A DNA stretch of 64,000 nucleotides from NCBI GenBank assembly GCA_964036045.1, contig OZ038401.1:31578397-31642396 (forward strand). The letters are read 5' to 3'. The number at the start of each line of letters is the position of its first letter. The first letter of the stretch is position 1. This DNA is from Eutreptiella sp. 'Long Island Sound 2002'. Lineage: Eukaryota; Euglenozoa; Euglenophyceae; Eutreptiales; Eutreptiaceae. Positions 1 through 11,273 of the stretch are shown here, one piece after another. Under the pieces are notes generated by a model. That model was not told where the DNA came from. It did no database searches and saw only the letters and a list, made by a program, of their open reading frames with translations. The translations under genes and the position numbers were made by a program.

Positions 1-720
1 ACTTCCCGTCCCGATGGATCGCCCTTGTGCTCGCCGTGGGGCTGCTGGGCCTCGGGCCTGCCGTCGTGGCCTCCGATGCGCCCTACACCGTCCACTTCGC
101 TGTGGTCCGGACGGGCGTCCCTCGCCGGCCTCTCGCGGTGTCGGGACCCCCCGTTGGCGTGAGCTCAGGGCGCGCAGGCGGCATTGAGGCCGGCCTCCCG
201 CATTCGGCAGCGGTGGTCATGCATCCCCAATCCGCGCGGAGGCCCCGCTCCCCCATGGGGACACTTGTCCAGACCGTCGGCACGCGGGAAGCGCCGCATG
301 CGCCTCTGGTGGCCCTTGTGCTGTTGACGCTCTGCGCTCTGGTCGTCCGCACGTCGCGGCGCGGGGGCGCCGGGGGCCCTGATGAATCCGGCGCCATGCG
401 GATGTGCGCCGTCGCGGATGCCGCCGTGGAGCCGCCGGGCGAGACCGGGCCCCCGCCCAAAACAGTGGGTCCGCCAGTCAGACCTCCCCCGCACGCCTCC
501 GCCCCCAGCGGCGCCCACCTCATGTCCTCCGGCCGTCCGAGCCACGCCGCTGTGGACGCGCTGCGGCAGGGCCTGGCTGCCGCCTCGGCGAAGGACTCCG
601 CCCTCGGTGTGCCATGCGGTGCCGTCCTGCTGCCGTGCCGGTCCATCGACCCGTTCCGGAAAGGGCTCGAGAGCGTCATCGGCGGCATCCGGTTCAAGGC
701 GAAGCCACGCCGCCTCACAG
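1..720 (+). CDS. Partial coding exon of an unrecognised protein with two hydrophobic segments
   Basis: The frame beginning at base 3 is open from the left edge and has strongly G/C-rich third codon positions up to about base 720; after that the composition changes and a run of 13 G appears (825-837). Two hydrophobic stretches are visible, one near bases 15-75 (WIALVLAVGLLGLGPAVVAS) and one near 295-350 (PLVALVLLTLCALVVRTS). Between and after them the protein is rich in Pro, Ala and Gly. The first stretch could be a signal peptide or a membrane segment, with its start codon outside the window. A possible splice donor (CACAG then GTATGC) follows base 720 and would leave a phase-1 junction. I do not recognise the family. 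The exon could belong to its own membrane or secreted protein, or be spliced to the methyltransferase exon at 2516, whose junction phase matches. That it is coding is an inference from composition and the open frame. Confidence 0.4.
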
Positions 721-2515
721 GTATGCCCCGGTGGACAGAGTGTCAGACAGAGGGAGGGGGTCGGCCTCCTGAAGCCACTGGACTGCCCAACATGGCTGCG
801 CATGCAGACCACCGGGACGTGCTTGGGGGGGGGGGGGAGGAGGGCTTAGCCGCCGCAGCCACCGCTTGCACCCCCAAGGCCAAGATGTCCCACAGACCGC
901 TGCATGCCGCGCTCAGCGTGTATGCCCCAGGCTAACAGCAGCGGGTTTGGGGAGGGCATACGACCTACGCAGTGGTCACGGATGTATTTGAACGGCTGAC
1001 AATGAGAAGAAGGGGGGGGGGGGGGGGTTGGCTTTGCGCCAAAGGCGGTGCCCCACGGCCAGTGTGACCGTACCTCACCGGCCCCTCTCGGTTGTCTGGT
1101 CTCACAGCCGCCCCAGCCCCCCCCTCCTCCTCCTCCTCCTGCTCCAGGAAATCATGGTTTTGCAATGGTCATAGTCAAAACAGCGCGGCCGCAGGGCAAA
1201 TCTAGTGCCGACAGCATTTCACGCATTGGAAGAGGAGGAGGGGGCGGGTCCAGGGGGACACCCCCCCTCCTTGACAGGAGGGGTCGGCAAGCAGTGTAGC
1301 CCTCGGGGTCCCGTCTCGTCTGAGGTGACCAAGGCGCAGCGGGCGCACTGGGAGCTCTGCTCCCTCAAGTGCTCCTGGGGCAGGGAAGTGCTCAGCACGC
1401 CCCAGGACCTTCCGTCCGCGTGTGACCCTCTGGGTCCGTCAAGGAGCGCCTCAGACCCCACACCCCCTGCACCCGTCTGGGGTTCAGACGTGGGCTGGCC
1501 GCAGGTCACCCGACCCACAGACTCCCCCAGCAGCCGTAGTGTGGGGCTCCCCCGCCCCGCTGCTGGGGCCCGGAGCACCGGGCACAGACATCCCCCCCCC
1601 ACACGCCGACAGCAGGACCGCAGGTCGATGGAGACGAAAGGTGTGCTACTGTGCCCTGACCCAGTGCCCTGAACTCCCCACAGCCCCTGGGGCCCGCGCA
1701 ACATACACACAGGCGCGGCGGTATCTCCCTCTCACCAGCACCAGTGAGACCAGACAACCGAAGGTTGGGACCCAGTCACGCCGGTGAGGTAAGGTCACAA
1801 TGGCCGTGGGACACCGCCTTTGGGGCGAGCCGAGACCCCCCCCCCCTCCGAACGCTTGGTGATCCAGAACCACCTGACCCTGTGTTACATTCCCCACATC
1901 GGTGGTGGTGAGCACCCACCACACTTCACTGTCTTGAGAAAGGCTTTGTGTGCAGCATTGCCGGCGCCAACATGGGAGGGACGCCAATGGGCTGAAGCAG
2001 CACTTGTGAGTAGCAGGACAACTGTCCCACTCCCACGCAGTAAAAACAATTTCCCCCGCGCTGTTAGGTCGCCCAACACGCTGCCCTTCTCTGGCAGTCT
2101 TTTTGAACCCGCCCTCCTCAGCCCCAACCCAACGGGTGGGCAACCCACCCCCGCATCCACAAGTGGAGGATCCCTTCCTCAAAAGGCAAACACGTACGCA
2201 CACCCGGAAGCTCGAGCCGCGGGAGGCAACATTCCTACGGCCCCATGTGCTGCAATGGCCATCAATGCGAAGGCCATGGTTGGGTAGAAGCCCCTTAATC
2301 CACTGATTCACAGCCTCCGAATCATAGGAACGCCACTCCAAAGGATGTGTTAGAAGGAAGGGGGCAGGGGCGGGAGGGGCTTCGGTCGGGGGGGGGGGGG
2401 GGGGCGCCATAAAGGCCGAAAGGGTATGCCACCTGGTAATCCTTCGGATATTATGCCTTGGTGCCCGGTACTCCATGTGCGGAGCGCTTCGTGCCCTGCC
2501 CGCGCCTCTCCACAG
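721..2515. other. Non-coding stretch (intron or intergenic) with poly-G runs
   Basis: No convincing gene. The stretch holds G runs at 825-837, 1012-1027 and 2388-2404, a CCT/CCC-rich patch near 1108-1142 and several open frames without recognisable protein features. If the exon ending at 720 and the methyltransferase exon beginning at 2516 belong together, this is a 1.8-kb phase-1 intron with donor GTATGC and acceptor CTCTCCACAG. Confidence 0.5.
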
Positions 2516-3711
2516 GCGAGTGGTTCCTAATCCACCTCCCGGCCGAGGCTGCCGCGGCGCTCGACGCAGACGATGGCCCCCTCAAACAGCTTCTGGCCCA
2601 GTTCTCAGCGGAGTACTACGCCGGAGTCCGGGTGCAAGACCCCGTGCTGGCCCCCCCGCACGCGTCCCCCCCCCGAGCCCCGTGCCGCTTCACCTTCGCG
2701 GAGGTCTTCGCCGGCGTCGGGGGCTTCCGGCTCGGGCTCGAGCCTCTCGGCGGGCGCTGCGTCTTCGCCTCCGAGATCGACGAGGCCGCCCGCGACACGT
2801 ACGCCGCCAACTTCGGCGCGGCGGAGCTCGTGGGGGACATCACGCACTTCGGCGCGGAGCAGGTCCCGGGGCCCCTGGACCTCCTGACCGCCGGCTTCCC
2901 GTGCCAGTCCTTCTCGACGCGCGGGGCCCAGGAGGGCCTGGCCGACGCCCGGGGGCAGTTGTACCGGGAGCTCGTGCGGCTGCTGGCGGGGGCCCGGCCC
3001 CGGGCCTTCCTCTTCGAGAACGTGCCCGCCCTCGTGACGATGGACGGCGGCCAGCGGAACGCGCGCTCGCAGCCGCAGAGCGCCCTCGTGGTCGGCCGCA
3101 CGTTCGCGCTGATGCTGCGCGCGTTCGAGGCGCAAGGGTACGCGGTGTCGTGGCGGATCCTCAACTCGCGGAACTGGCTGCCGCAGCAGCGGGAGCGGGT
3201 GTTCATCGCCGGGTTCCGGTCGGACCTCGGGATCGCCGCGGGGGCCCTCGACTGGGACGGGGTCGTCGCGCGGGGCCGCGGGTTGAACACGGCGGTGCGG
3301 GACATCCTGGAGCCCCCCGGCGCCGCCTCCGTGGCGCACAGCGAGCTCTCCCCGTCGCAGTGGGAGCGCATCCGGGACGCCGACCGGCCCACGCGGATCC
3401 GCACGCACGACAAGGCCCCGACGGTGATTGCGGGCTATCACGGGGTCTCGAACTTCTCGACGCAATACGTGTTCGAGGAGGCGGACGGCACCCTCCGCGA
3501 CGGCTGCGGTGGGCGCGCGCGGCCGCGCTTCCTGACCCCGCGGGAGTGCGCCCGGCTGCAGGGGTTCCCGGATGCCTTCCGCCTGTCCCTCGACGACACG
3601 CACGCCCGCAGCCGCGCGTACCGCCAGATCGGGAACGCGGTGTGCCCACCGGTTGTGGAGGCCATCGGGGCGGAGATCCTGCAGGCCTTAGAGGCAGCAG
3701 GGCAGCCATGA
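2516..3711 (+). CDS. C5-cytosine DNA methyltransferase, catalytic region (5' end in an upstream exon)
   Basis: Transfers a methyl group from S-adenosylmethionine to cytosine C5 in DNA. The motifs of the family are present in order: motif I FAGVGGF (about 2707-2727, SAM binding), motif IV with catalytic Pro-Cys-Gln in GFPCQSFS (PCQ at 2899-2907), motif VI ENV (3016-3024), motif VIII QRERVFI (3187-3207), a target-recognition region, then RECARLQGFPDAF (motif IX region) and RQIGNAVCPPV (motif X, about 3621-3654). Stop TGA at 3709-3711. No in-frame ATG precedes motif I; an ATG at 2475 lies in another frame. A good acceptor (CTCTCCACAG) ends at 2515, so translation must begin in an upstream exon. 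I see no BAH, replication-foci or CXXC domain, so the visible part resembles a compact bacterial or viral-type enzyme. Third positions are G/C-rich as in the nitrilase-like gene, so a transferred gene would be well adapted to this genome. Exact subfamily is unknown. Confidence 0.88.
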
Positions 3712-5699
3712 CCATCGCCTCACACGGGGCGTTTGGAAGGACAGGCTTAGTTTGCTGGTCGACGGTCAACCGCCAGCCATTGCAGGTCAGCCATGTGAGA
3801 TTTACCGGCGGAGCCAAAAACCTCCGTGAGGACGTCCAGCCACACGGCGTCGGAAAGCAACGTGCCGGACGGTTCGTGCTGCTCTTCGTCTCTCGTGACC
3901 CTGCCTTTGACCCCAGTACCAGAGCTGCCAGAGGGCCCTTTGGGGGCCAGCAGTTCAGGCAGAGGCGGCTGCGGATGGTCTCCGGTCGCCACCCGTCGTT
4001 GTTCGCATGCCCACCGTCTGGTATCGCCGGAAGTGTACTGGAGTACCACGATTTGGTTGTTTCTTTGAGGTAAAATGTCCTGGTCTCACTTTCTTCCGTC
4101 CCACTGTGGAAGGGCGGGCCCGTTGCAGCCTCTGATGACCCTGCGCGTCACCGTCCACCCGTCGAGGCGTAACAGCGAGCAATCCACATTTGCTGCTGGA
4201 CTCTCGGTCCCCGTTCGCGACGTTCCGACACATCACCACGAATTAAGAGGAACCCCCTTGGCGACCACGAACATGCTTTCAACGCACGCCGCAGTAGATA
4301 CTCTCCATGCACGAGTTGTTGCAGACACACACACACACATGGACAGCAGGGCGCCGTTGGGCGCCCATGCAACGCCCGGGGTGACGACCATCGCAGGGCT
4401 ATGGCCCGCGATGAACAGCGAGGGGCGTGCAGCCAGAGGGCTGCACGGCAACAGATGCCAATTGGAGGATACCCAAGGCGCGTTGGAGGGCAGCGTGTGG
4501 GGCAGCCCCATTTTAGGGCCGCAGTGCTCGGAGAGGGACCAGAGCTCAACGGTCACAGAAAGACTCTGCCATCAACCCGTGCCAGCCATCTTCATGGCTG
4601 ATGATGACTGGCAGGCAGACTCAGCGATGAGCCGTGGGATTCACGGGCATTGAGAGACCAAAGAAAGAGTGGAAACCAGAGATTATGGAGGGGAGACACG
4701 AAAGGGCCAGAGAACTGTGAGGGGGTTCTGTGAAGGCAAGGGGTCCATGTGGACGGGTGTTGCTGGTCTTCCTCATTGGCAGACCAACCAGCAGCCCCGG
4801 CTGTCCCATCTCTGACCGATGACCGCTCGTTCCTCTTCCTGGACGTCGCGTTTGGGGATGAAGGCCCTCGTCTGGGATTGTGAAGCGGCTGAAGCTGACG
4901 AATCCTTGAATCTCCGAGCCCCCCTTGTGTAACAGGCATTCTGCTCCCGCCGCATAAAACTGCCCGCCCCCTGGGCTCAGCACGGCGACGATGTGTTCCT
5001 GTCAGTTTTCTGGCCACCGTTTTTGTACTTGAGAGCGCAAGAATGTCATATATTTGAGCCCTTCCTTTCCGTGGGGGAAGCCTATGCCGCCACCGAATGC
5101 GTGAATGATGGGGGCCATGCATGTGAGCCCCCCGCCCCCCATCAGTGGTGAATGCCCCAAATAACGCCTGCCGGTGTAGCCACGGCAATGGACAGGGAGG
5201 GGGGGGATTGCAGCTCGCCACTTCCCCCATTTTTCGCAATTTCGCAATCTTCGCATTTTTTTCACAATTGCTTTTGGGCTGTCCAGTTTGCATGCTTCTT
5301 CGTGCCCTTTGCCGTTGCGCACAACTGTTGCAGAACAATAAGCTTTTTTGGGCGTTTTTCGGACATATTGTGAATTTCGGGGGCACCCGAAGGCTTTTTC
5401 ACATGAGGAAGTCAACCCGGACGTGGAGTGTATCAACCGTTTCTGATTGTTTGGCCGTTTTGAACAGGGTTTAGGGGCACTTGTGCAGAATTGTTGCTCC
5501 TTGAGACTTTGGGAGGTTTGGTTGCGGCACCGCAATTTTTGTACCGCAATTTTCGCAAATTTTCCCGTAATTTTGTCGCAAGTTTTGGCAACCGGATTGG
5601 ACCCTCGCTGATCACAACCCCCCTCCCCCCTCCCTGCAATGGGACAGAAGGTTGACCCCCCCCCCCCCCCCCCCACACACACTCAGCCTTAATGGCAAG
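3712..5699. other. Gene-poor intergenic DNA
   Basis: No supported gene. Between 5221 and 5590 there are repeated short motifs of the form CGCAATTTT and CGCAAATTTT, then a run of 19 C at 5656-5674 followed by a short CA repeat. Open frames here lack recognisable motifs. Confidence 0.5.
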
Positions 5700-6089
5700 C
5701 AGGGCGGTCCATAAGGGACCAGATTTTTTTTTGTTAAGGACCGCCCTTAAGGACCGCCCCAAGGGACCACCAACCGCTAACCGCCAACTGCCACCAACCG
5801 CCAACCGCCACCAACTGCCAACCGCCAACCACCACCAACCGCCAACCGCGACCAACCGCCAACCGTCAACCGCTGCCAACCGCCACCAACCACCCATCAC
5901 CAACTGCCAACTGCTATCAACCGCCACCAACCGCCGCCAACCACCAACTGCCAACCGCCTACCGGCAATCTCCACCAGCCGCCAACCGCCAATCGCCACC
6001 AACCATGGTTGAACATATGAGCTACACGCGGTTGTTTTGAAAGAACCATGTTCTGGAACAGTTTTTTTTTCCCGTTAAGGACCGCCCTG
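5700..6089. mobile_element. hAT-type MITE, copy 1, with internal minisatellite
   Basis: A 390-bp element with terminal inverted repeats: CAGGGCGGTCCATAAGGG at the left end, and CCCGTTAAGGACCGCCCTG (its near reverse complement) at the right. It is flanked by a perfect 8-bp direct repeat ATGGCAAG at 5692-5699 and 6090-6097, read as the target-site duplication. An 8-bp duplication with a CAGGG-type terminus is characteristic of the hAT superfamily. Subterminal TTAAGGACCGCCC repeats follow the left end (about 5735-5765). The centre is a CCAACCGCCA-type minisatellite. The element encodes no transposase and would depend on an enzyme supplied elsewhere. A second copy lies at 21314-21707. Confidence 0.85.
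5765..6003. repeat. CCAACCGCCA-type minisatellite inside MITE copy 1
   Basis: Imperfect tandem array of 7- and 10-base blocks such as CCAACCG and CCACCAACCGCCAACTG, ending at an ACCATGGTT palindrome. Long open frames across it (GGWRLAV-type repeats on the minus strand) are by-products of the repeat. Confidence 0.9.
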
Positions 6090-6516
6090 ATGGCAAGCCC
6101 CACCACCCCACACACAAAATGACCCCGACCTCTAAAAGCAGGTTGCACAAAAGACACTACACACCGGTTGCAATGCACATGGTACCCCACCAGCCTTCAT
6201 GATCAGCCACCCCAGCCTGTGATAGGGCAACACCAACACAGGCATGGGCAGGGCCACGTCCTGGTAGAGGTGGCCTACGGTAGCGTCCATCCCGGAAGTG
6301 CACCCTATCTCTACACAAACCGGAGGAGATTGGCGCCAGCGATGGGCAAAACCGGTGTTGAAATACATGGGGAATGTTGTGCACGCAGTGTAAAGTTTTG
6401 TATGTCAGAAAATAGTCGAACCCTAGTTTTGGCTCCTTTCCACAAGTTTTTTGTTCCATGCCAGGGCTTTTTAAGCTTCCTATGCATTAGGGAGGGGGGA
6501 GTGCTATGGTGGCCCG
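6090..6516. other. Intergenic DNA right of MITE copy 1
   Basis: Begins with the right target duplication. I see no supported gene. Confidence 0.4.
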
Positions 6517-6715
6517 GTTGGGGATATGGATTGGCCCCTTTTCGGTTGGGGATATGGACTGGCCCCTTTCTAGTTGGGGATGTCGACTGGCCCCTTTCCG
6601 GTTGGGGATATGGACTCGCCCTTTTTTGGTTGGGGATATGGACCCGCCCCTTTCCGGTTGGGGATATGGACTGGTCTCTTTCCGGTTAGGGATATGGACC
6701 GGCCTCTTTCCAGTT
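6517..6715. repeat. 28-bp minisatellite, about seven copies
   Basis: Seven consecutive 28-base units with a core of GTTGGGGATATGGACTGG followed by CCCCTTTCCG. Units differ by one to four bases. The array ends at GTTGGTG. The open frames across it are artefacts of a repeat whose length is not a multiple of three. Confidence 0.92.
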
Positions 6716-9218
6716 GGTGTGCCCTCATTCTGCATTTGGCCGTTCCGAGACTTTGCCAGTGCGCTTCCCATAAAGAGGCGGATTGATTTTACACCCCGGG
6801 GTGATGGCTGATGCACCACTGCTTGCGAACCCCAGGGCCCAAACCACCTCAAACCCTGAGAGGCGAGAAGAACCATTTTCTTTGGATTACACCGCACTTC
6901 TGGAAAGGGGCCACAAATGTACAAAAAGGGTGGGGTCCTAAGCACTATGTGATGGCACCATGGGTAGGCCTTTTGCAGCCAAAGAGGTTGAAAAAGCAGG
7001 TGAATGCTGCGCCCTAGGCAGTTAGTGCACCGGGGTAGGTTGAGCTTAAGCGCTGCATCATTTATCCTTGGACTAATTTTTCATCGCCCCTGCAGTCTGC
7101 AGGCTTGAATTGACAAGAGAACCCGCAATTGGCCAACAATTGACACCTCATTCAAGACATAGCACAAAGGAAGGCAAATAGCATATTTGATTATCAAAAC
7201 ATCTTGGTGACAACGCCACTGGTGAGTGAGCAATGCATGAGAAGGGGGGCTCTGAGGAGGGGTCAAGGCAGGGCTTTATTTTGATTTGTGTTTTGATGGG
7301 GGGCCATGGGGTGTCTAGCGTTCCCTGTTGCGCAGTAGTCCCCCTATGAGGGGGTTGTCTATAAAGGTAGAAATAAATACGGTTGCTACGTGTGGTGTAA
7401 TGCACTTGTTCAAGGTTTGTGCAGGAAATCCTCCATTTGGTTGTGGATGGCCGATGGTATGCGATGCAATAGCACATCAGCTGTCCGCTGTAAATGGTGT
7501 CTCGGTTCTTTGTTGCGCTCATGGGACTCATGGGAATACATTTTGGTGTGCCGCATTTGCCGTATGTCAAAGGCCAAAGAACGGGTCGAGGTGGGGGAAA
7601 GCGAAATCCGGATCTGTTTGCGTTTGACTTCCTCCCGCAGAATCCAGGGAGGAGGGCGCCTGCCAAGCCGTGTGGCCTGCTCCGGCCCACCAAGAGAGCC
7701 CTGCCCCCTCCACAAGCGGTACCCAACCCCCGACCCATGCAACCACGCCCAAGATGCAACGGCTCGAAGATGCCGATTGCCGGGCAACTCCATAGGCTAG
7801 GACCCCAAACACCGGCACTGGGAATGACCCGCCATCATGCCGGACACCTCCCGAGGCGGTAATGTCAACTTTGCAATCTTCGTGGGCACCGAGGCCGATT
7901 GCGCATAGTGCCTGCACAACCCTCACGAGACATCGCACACCAAAGCCCACCGTGCGGCGCGCTAGACCAGAGCACGGATCCGGAAACCCGCGCAAACTCA
8001 AGGCGAGGCGCACAAGCCAAGCACCACGCCCTGTGACGCACGCCAAACGTGCTAGAACACGTAGTATAGAACACACATCCATCTCAATCCAGCCAAACGT
8101 AGAAAAGTGCGCATTGAGGAGCGCCATCCCGAGACCCAGACGCCCCGGCCCATGGCCCACTCAGCAAGCGGGTACAGATGCCGCCTAGGGCATCCATCAT
8201 TGCCGGGGCTGTCCAATACCTCACGAGGTTAGGGTTAACCCTTGAGACATCGGCGCCCATGCCCACACAAGACGTGCGGGTGGCCATGCCAAAGGCGCTG
8301 CTACAATGTTCTGCAGCTGTCAGCGATAGGGTGGTGCCTTGGGGGGATCGCCCGCTTAACACGGCACATGTAGACATCGCCGCGCACCGTAGCACCGGGT
8401 CCCGGACATGCAACCGTGCTGCTTGTGGCACAGGGTGCGGCCCTAGTGTCAAGGTCGTGCCCCGCCCCAAGATCCCCTCCGCCCCCGCGCCTGCAGCACG
8501 CGGCGTTGAGCATGGACCGGCCGGCTGCCCTACCTATGGCGTTTGACGGCGCTAGACAACACCATGAGCAACTGTGACATGTCACACAAGGAGCGACTCG
8601 GGAATGTCTTGCTGATTGGTGGCGGTTACGTCCGGCTGGAAGAATGCCCACTCTCCCTCCCTGGTGGACCCCATGTGGTCGCTAGCGGCGATTCAGGGGC
8701 TGCCACATATGAGGACCTACAACCCATGTGTCTAGATAATCTGCTAGCGTGTGCAACGAACCATCGTGCTGAGCTTGATCAGCCCTGTATGCTTAAAGAA
8801 AACTGAGAGGTCCCTATCACTGGGAGTCCACTTAGCGCTAACTGTCCTTTATGCTCTGAGACACAACACACCATGGCCAATAGAGAAGACAATTATGAGG
8901 TACCGATGGTGCCCTTGGATAGCGTACGTGGCGGCACACCGCCCCACATACTCCCGCCCCCAATAGGGGCAAGGCTGAACTACAACAGGTTCATCCGGGA
9001 CTGCTAGGCAGTACCGGGGCTGGCGCGGGTAAATGGACGCCGCTCTTCCAGATGTGGCAGTGCTTGCCCCTGCGGCATTACACCATGCTGTGTAGCATGC
9101 AAGGAACCAACAGCAGCCACGTGACCGCGCGGGGCATGGCCAGGCAACCACGGAGCAAACATAACCCAGGTCAGCGGCGGAGCCTCTAGCTCTGTCGGCG
9201 CCGAGGGCTCCCTACCAT
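6716..9218. other. Gene-poor intergenic DNA
   Basis: Several mid-length frames (for example near 7148-7759, 7567-8160 and 8178-8806) show neither family motifs nor a consistent codon bias. I see no supported gene, RNA gene or repeat array. Confidence 0.4.
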
Positions 9219-9869
9219 GTGACCCTAGGGAAAGCAGTAGGGCCCAAATGCCGTGTCTTCAGAAGCTTTGGTGGTAAGGTGGCATGGGGTTGGCCATGCA
9301 CACTGCTGCTGAAGTCACTCAGTGGCCTCGTGGTAGGCATTGTTATCATTGATGCTGAACCCCCTGCTCCACGTCCATGCACAAGCTGTCAGACTACACT
9401 TTCTTGCCCCATGGTTTCGTCGTGCTGGTTTCAAGGGCAGCACAGATATTGGGCCCTTGTTTGTAAGGAATTGTTTTTCGTGGTAAGGAGGGTCTGGGTG
9501 TGTTCCACAAGGGGCAGCTTGCGCAAAATCACTACAACGGCAGCAAAGGTAAGCCCTCCCTTTGTCCAAACATGGGCAAGTCAAGTGAAGTACCAATGTA
9601 TGGCCGTCACGTTGGATAACTTTGTAGCACTGTGGCTCTCAATGCCGGAGGGTTGGAGGGAGGAATGCAATATGTTCTGCAGTAGGGTTGACCTGCATCA
9701 CTTGGTCTCTCAGATGCAGGGGCGGTTTAAATCCAAAACTATGTTTAAACGCTCCGCAACGGCGCCAACAACAGAGTCAAAGCCGGCGGCGGCAGCAGAC
9801 GTGTTGAAGGCGAAGGAAGCCAAGTGGGGGGCACACAAAGAAGCACTAATGAAGGAATTGGGGGGCGAG

Positions 9870-9977
9870 GTGTCTGACAGGTTGGTGGTGGCCTACACTG
9901 ATGCAAAGCGGGTGAGGGGGTGGATGGTTTGGGGAAGGGCATGTGCGCAATTTTTGTGTTCATGTCCCGGCACATGA
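9870..9977 (+). pseudogene. Possible N-terminal piece of a retroelement RNase H domain
   Basis: The frame contains VVAYTDAKRVRGWMVWG, which resembles the first strand of RNase H domains, where Y-T-D-G carries the first metal-binding Asp; here Gly is replaced by Ala. The C-terminal half of such a domain lies downstream at 11010-11190 on the same strand, separated by about 1 kb of A/T-rich repeat DNA. Linking the two is an inference from order and orientation. Confidence 0.3.
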
Positions 9978-10160
9978 GCGTCAGAGCATCCGCTGAGGAG
10001 AGCTCCGGGGGGTGCTGCAGGCTTTTCAGAGTTGCTCTGTGGCGGAGTGAATGGTCATTTTTTGTTGTTGTGTTTTGGATTCTGAGTATGTTTACAAAGC
10101 AATACCGTGCGAATTCCAAAGATTTGCGAAAATAATTAATTCCTAGCACAAGGTGTTGTT

Positions 10161-10855
10161 GTCCGCAAAAAAAAACGCAAAAAAAAATTAATTATTGGCT
10201 TCATGCCTTATACAAAAATGGGTTCCGCAAAAAAAATCGCAAAGATAAAATAATTTTTGCCCCTGCCCCCCTTTTTGCAAGAATGCCAGAATCGCGGGAG
10301 AGTTTGCCCAACTGCTTGTTGTCCCCCTCTTCCGTGTCTCATACCCCGTTCTGCACCTTGCTTTGCTTTCAGAGAATGATGCATCCGGGACTGTCACAAG
10401 TGTTAAGATAGTGGAATGTGGCTATTGATGTGCCCCAAAGCAGATAAAGGGGCTAGTTCGGGACATGGATATTTGAATGTGGCTGTTGATGTGCCCCAAA
10501 GACAAGGCAGCATTTTTCGTGCCATGCACACTATTATGGACAAGTTTGGAACTGGTTTGTTGAAAAACTGGTAGACCTGAACCATGCTTGTTGGTGCTTA
10601 TCTGTGCTATGGACTGCAATCCCAGAGTCCAACTAATCGACATTTGTATGCCTGTGTAGGAATGGACTGCAACCCCAGAGTCCAAGGTACGCACGGTTTC
10701 TTGCAGTAGCAACAAAAGGAATCAACCCCAATTTCCAAAACGCAAAAAAAAACCGCAAAAAAAATAATTTTTGGTCCAACACCCTACGCAAAAATGGGTT
10801 CCGCAAAATAAAAACGCAAAAAGAAATAATTGCTGCCCATTTTTGCCCATTTTGG
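10161..10855. repeat. Direct repeat pair of CGCAAAA-rich DNA flanking about 460 bp
   Basis: Two similar blocks at about 10161-10270 and 10735-10855 share CGCAAAAAAAA, AAAAATGGGTTCCGCAAAA and TAATTTTTG in the same order. Between them are two shorter duplications: a GAATGTGGCT..TTGATGTGCCCC block at about 10413 and 10474, and GACTGCAA.CCCAGAGTCCAA at about 10612 and 10664. The blocks could be ends of an insertion that split the RNase H remnant, but no clear target duplication was found. Confidence 0.5.
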
Positions 10856-11009
10856 ATGCTGCCGCAAAATTTTTGCTTATTATGGATTCAAAACACCCAA
10901 CACAATAATTAGGATTCCGTGAAACTTTAGGATTCGCACAGTAATGGATTGGTCGGCAAAATGACGTCACCATGGGTGGAAGAAATCGTCAGTGAGGGTG
11001 GGGCATGGA

Positions 11010-11190
11010 GACCTTTGGGAACAGATTTTGTGGATGCGAGAAGAAGTAGGCGACTACATCCTGATTCGGTGGGTTCCCTCACACCTGCAGGTGCCTGGCA
11101 ATGATGGGGCAGATGAGCTGGCCAGGCAGGGCAGGAATAAGCATCCTAATAATTTGCTTCCTTTGTCAAAATGCCGCCGGGTCACAGAAT
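11010..11190 (+). pseudogene. C-terminal RNase H domain remnant (retrotransposon-derived)
   Basis: The translation contains DLWEQILWMREEVGDYI then RWVPSHLQVPGNDGADELA, matching the C-terminal RNase HI pattern W-V-P-S-H-x-G-V-x-G-N-x-x-A-D-x-L-A, including the active-site His and last metal-binding Asp. The usual Gly after the His is Gln. The frame continues to a stop at 11273 without further domains and no reverse transcriptase is visible nearby, so this is a decayed fragment, probably of a non-LTR or other retroelement. Confidence 0.6.
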
Positions 11191-11273
11191 GCAAGCACCT
11201 GGGGCTGGTGCCAATGCCAGAGTCAGAATTGTTGGAGTGGACTCGGCAGTGGAGTCGGGGGGAGAGACTTTAG

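Noticed and set aside
2475-4073. 532-codon plus-strand frame and a 332-codon minus-strand frame over the methyltransferase
   Set aside because: Low-complexity Arg/Pro/Gly shadows of a GC-rich gene; the methyltransferase frame has all the motifs.
5433-6190. Long minus-strand frames of GGWRLAV/VGGWW repeats, here and at 21237-21702
   Set aside because: They are translations of the MITE minisatellite; several frames are open at once because the repeat lacks stop codons.
8222-8242. GGTTAGGGTTAACCC resembling telomere repeat
   Set aside because: Only about two units and palindromic; not a telomeric tract.
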